From contig NZ_AUFG01000017.1 in assembly GCF_000426385.1 (NCBI RefSeq), positions 1-64,000 on the forward strand: 64,000 nt of DNA. The letters are read 5' to 3'. Within the stretch, counting starts at the first letter, position 1. Every line of letters starts with the position of its first letter. The notes below the pieces were generated by a model. The model was not told where the DNA came from, ran no database searches, and saw nothing but the letters and a program-made list of their open reading frames with translations. This stretch comes from Arsenicicoccus bolidensis DSM 15745. GTDB lineage: Bacteria > Actinomycetota > Actinomycetes > Actinomycetales > Dermatophilaceae. The translations under genes and the position numbers were made by a program. This document shows, piece by piece, positions 62,331-64,000 of the stretch.

Positions 62331-64000
<1,670 letters not shown>

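Overview
The window is a piece of a very GC-rich actinobacterial chromosome. Evidence: near-universal G/C third positions, frequent GTG starts and 4-bp GTGA/ATGA stop-start overlaps, and actinobacterial family members such as a Pls/PosA synthetase, a group II truncated globin and a RecQ-phosphoribosyltransferase fusion. Gene content suggests Micrococcales, perhaps an Intrasporangiaceae-like lineage; that placement is inference from gene content, not from a marker tree. No rRNA or CRISPR array is visible. Four tRNAs are present: Leu(TAG), Lys(CTT), His(GTG) and Arg(TCT).

Layout. 1-1453: an IS3-family insertion sequence cut by the left edge, lying against half of a dispersed hairpin repeat. 1490-8567: housekeeping and stress genes (cytochrome b5-like anchor protein divergent from a TetR regulator with two operator-like palindromes, an MMPL exporter, rph-rdgB, arfB, bcp, a DUF3618 protein). 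8661-14187: tRNA-Lys carrying a 5.4-kb integrative element with matching att repeats. Its integrase and replication initiator are broken, but a 529-residue P-loop ATPase and a small membrane protein in it are intact. 14246-22065: an extracellular polysaccharide locus (NodB deacetylase, secreted protein, GH18 hydrolase, NDP-sugar epimerase and dehydrogenase, membrane GT2 synthase) with two CRP-like boxes of the same design. 22224-24894: a CopC-like protein and a WXG100-like/alpha-beta-hydrolase pair. 25130-33178: orn, a PrsW-type protease, a Pls/PosA non-ribosomal synthetase translationally coupled to an M1 peptidase, and an Sfp-type transferase that could prime it. 33324-44271: secreted nucleotidase, thioredoxin-like/VKOR disulfide pair, two coupled dynamin-like GTPases, an ssb paralogue, ettA. 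44447-56859: a pyruvate oxidase-like gene with a one-base frameshift, thioesterases, recQ, MFS, GDPD, an alpha-glucosidase with a LacI-type operator, globin, MscS channel. 56921-64000: malQ, a polar amino-acid ABC transporter, then pepN running off the right edge.

Three families of dispersed structured repeats recur in gaps between genes. Family A is a GGTAGAGGCATC hairpin (2848, 62275, fragments at 1454 and 59143). Family B is a 49-bp unit starting CTACCTCAGGTAG directly after two stop codons (59037, 61775). Family C is a ~99-bp element with long terminal inverted arms and a small central hairpin (32285, 62045). All three occur within a 560-bp gap at 61774-62330. The strongest leads are the intact ATPase inside the decayed element, the repeat families, and the jointly regulated polysaccharide locus.
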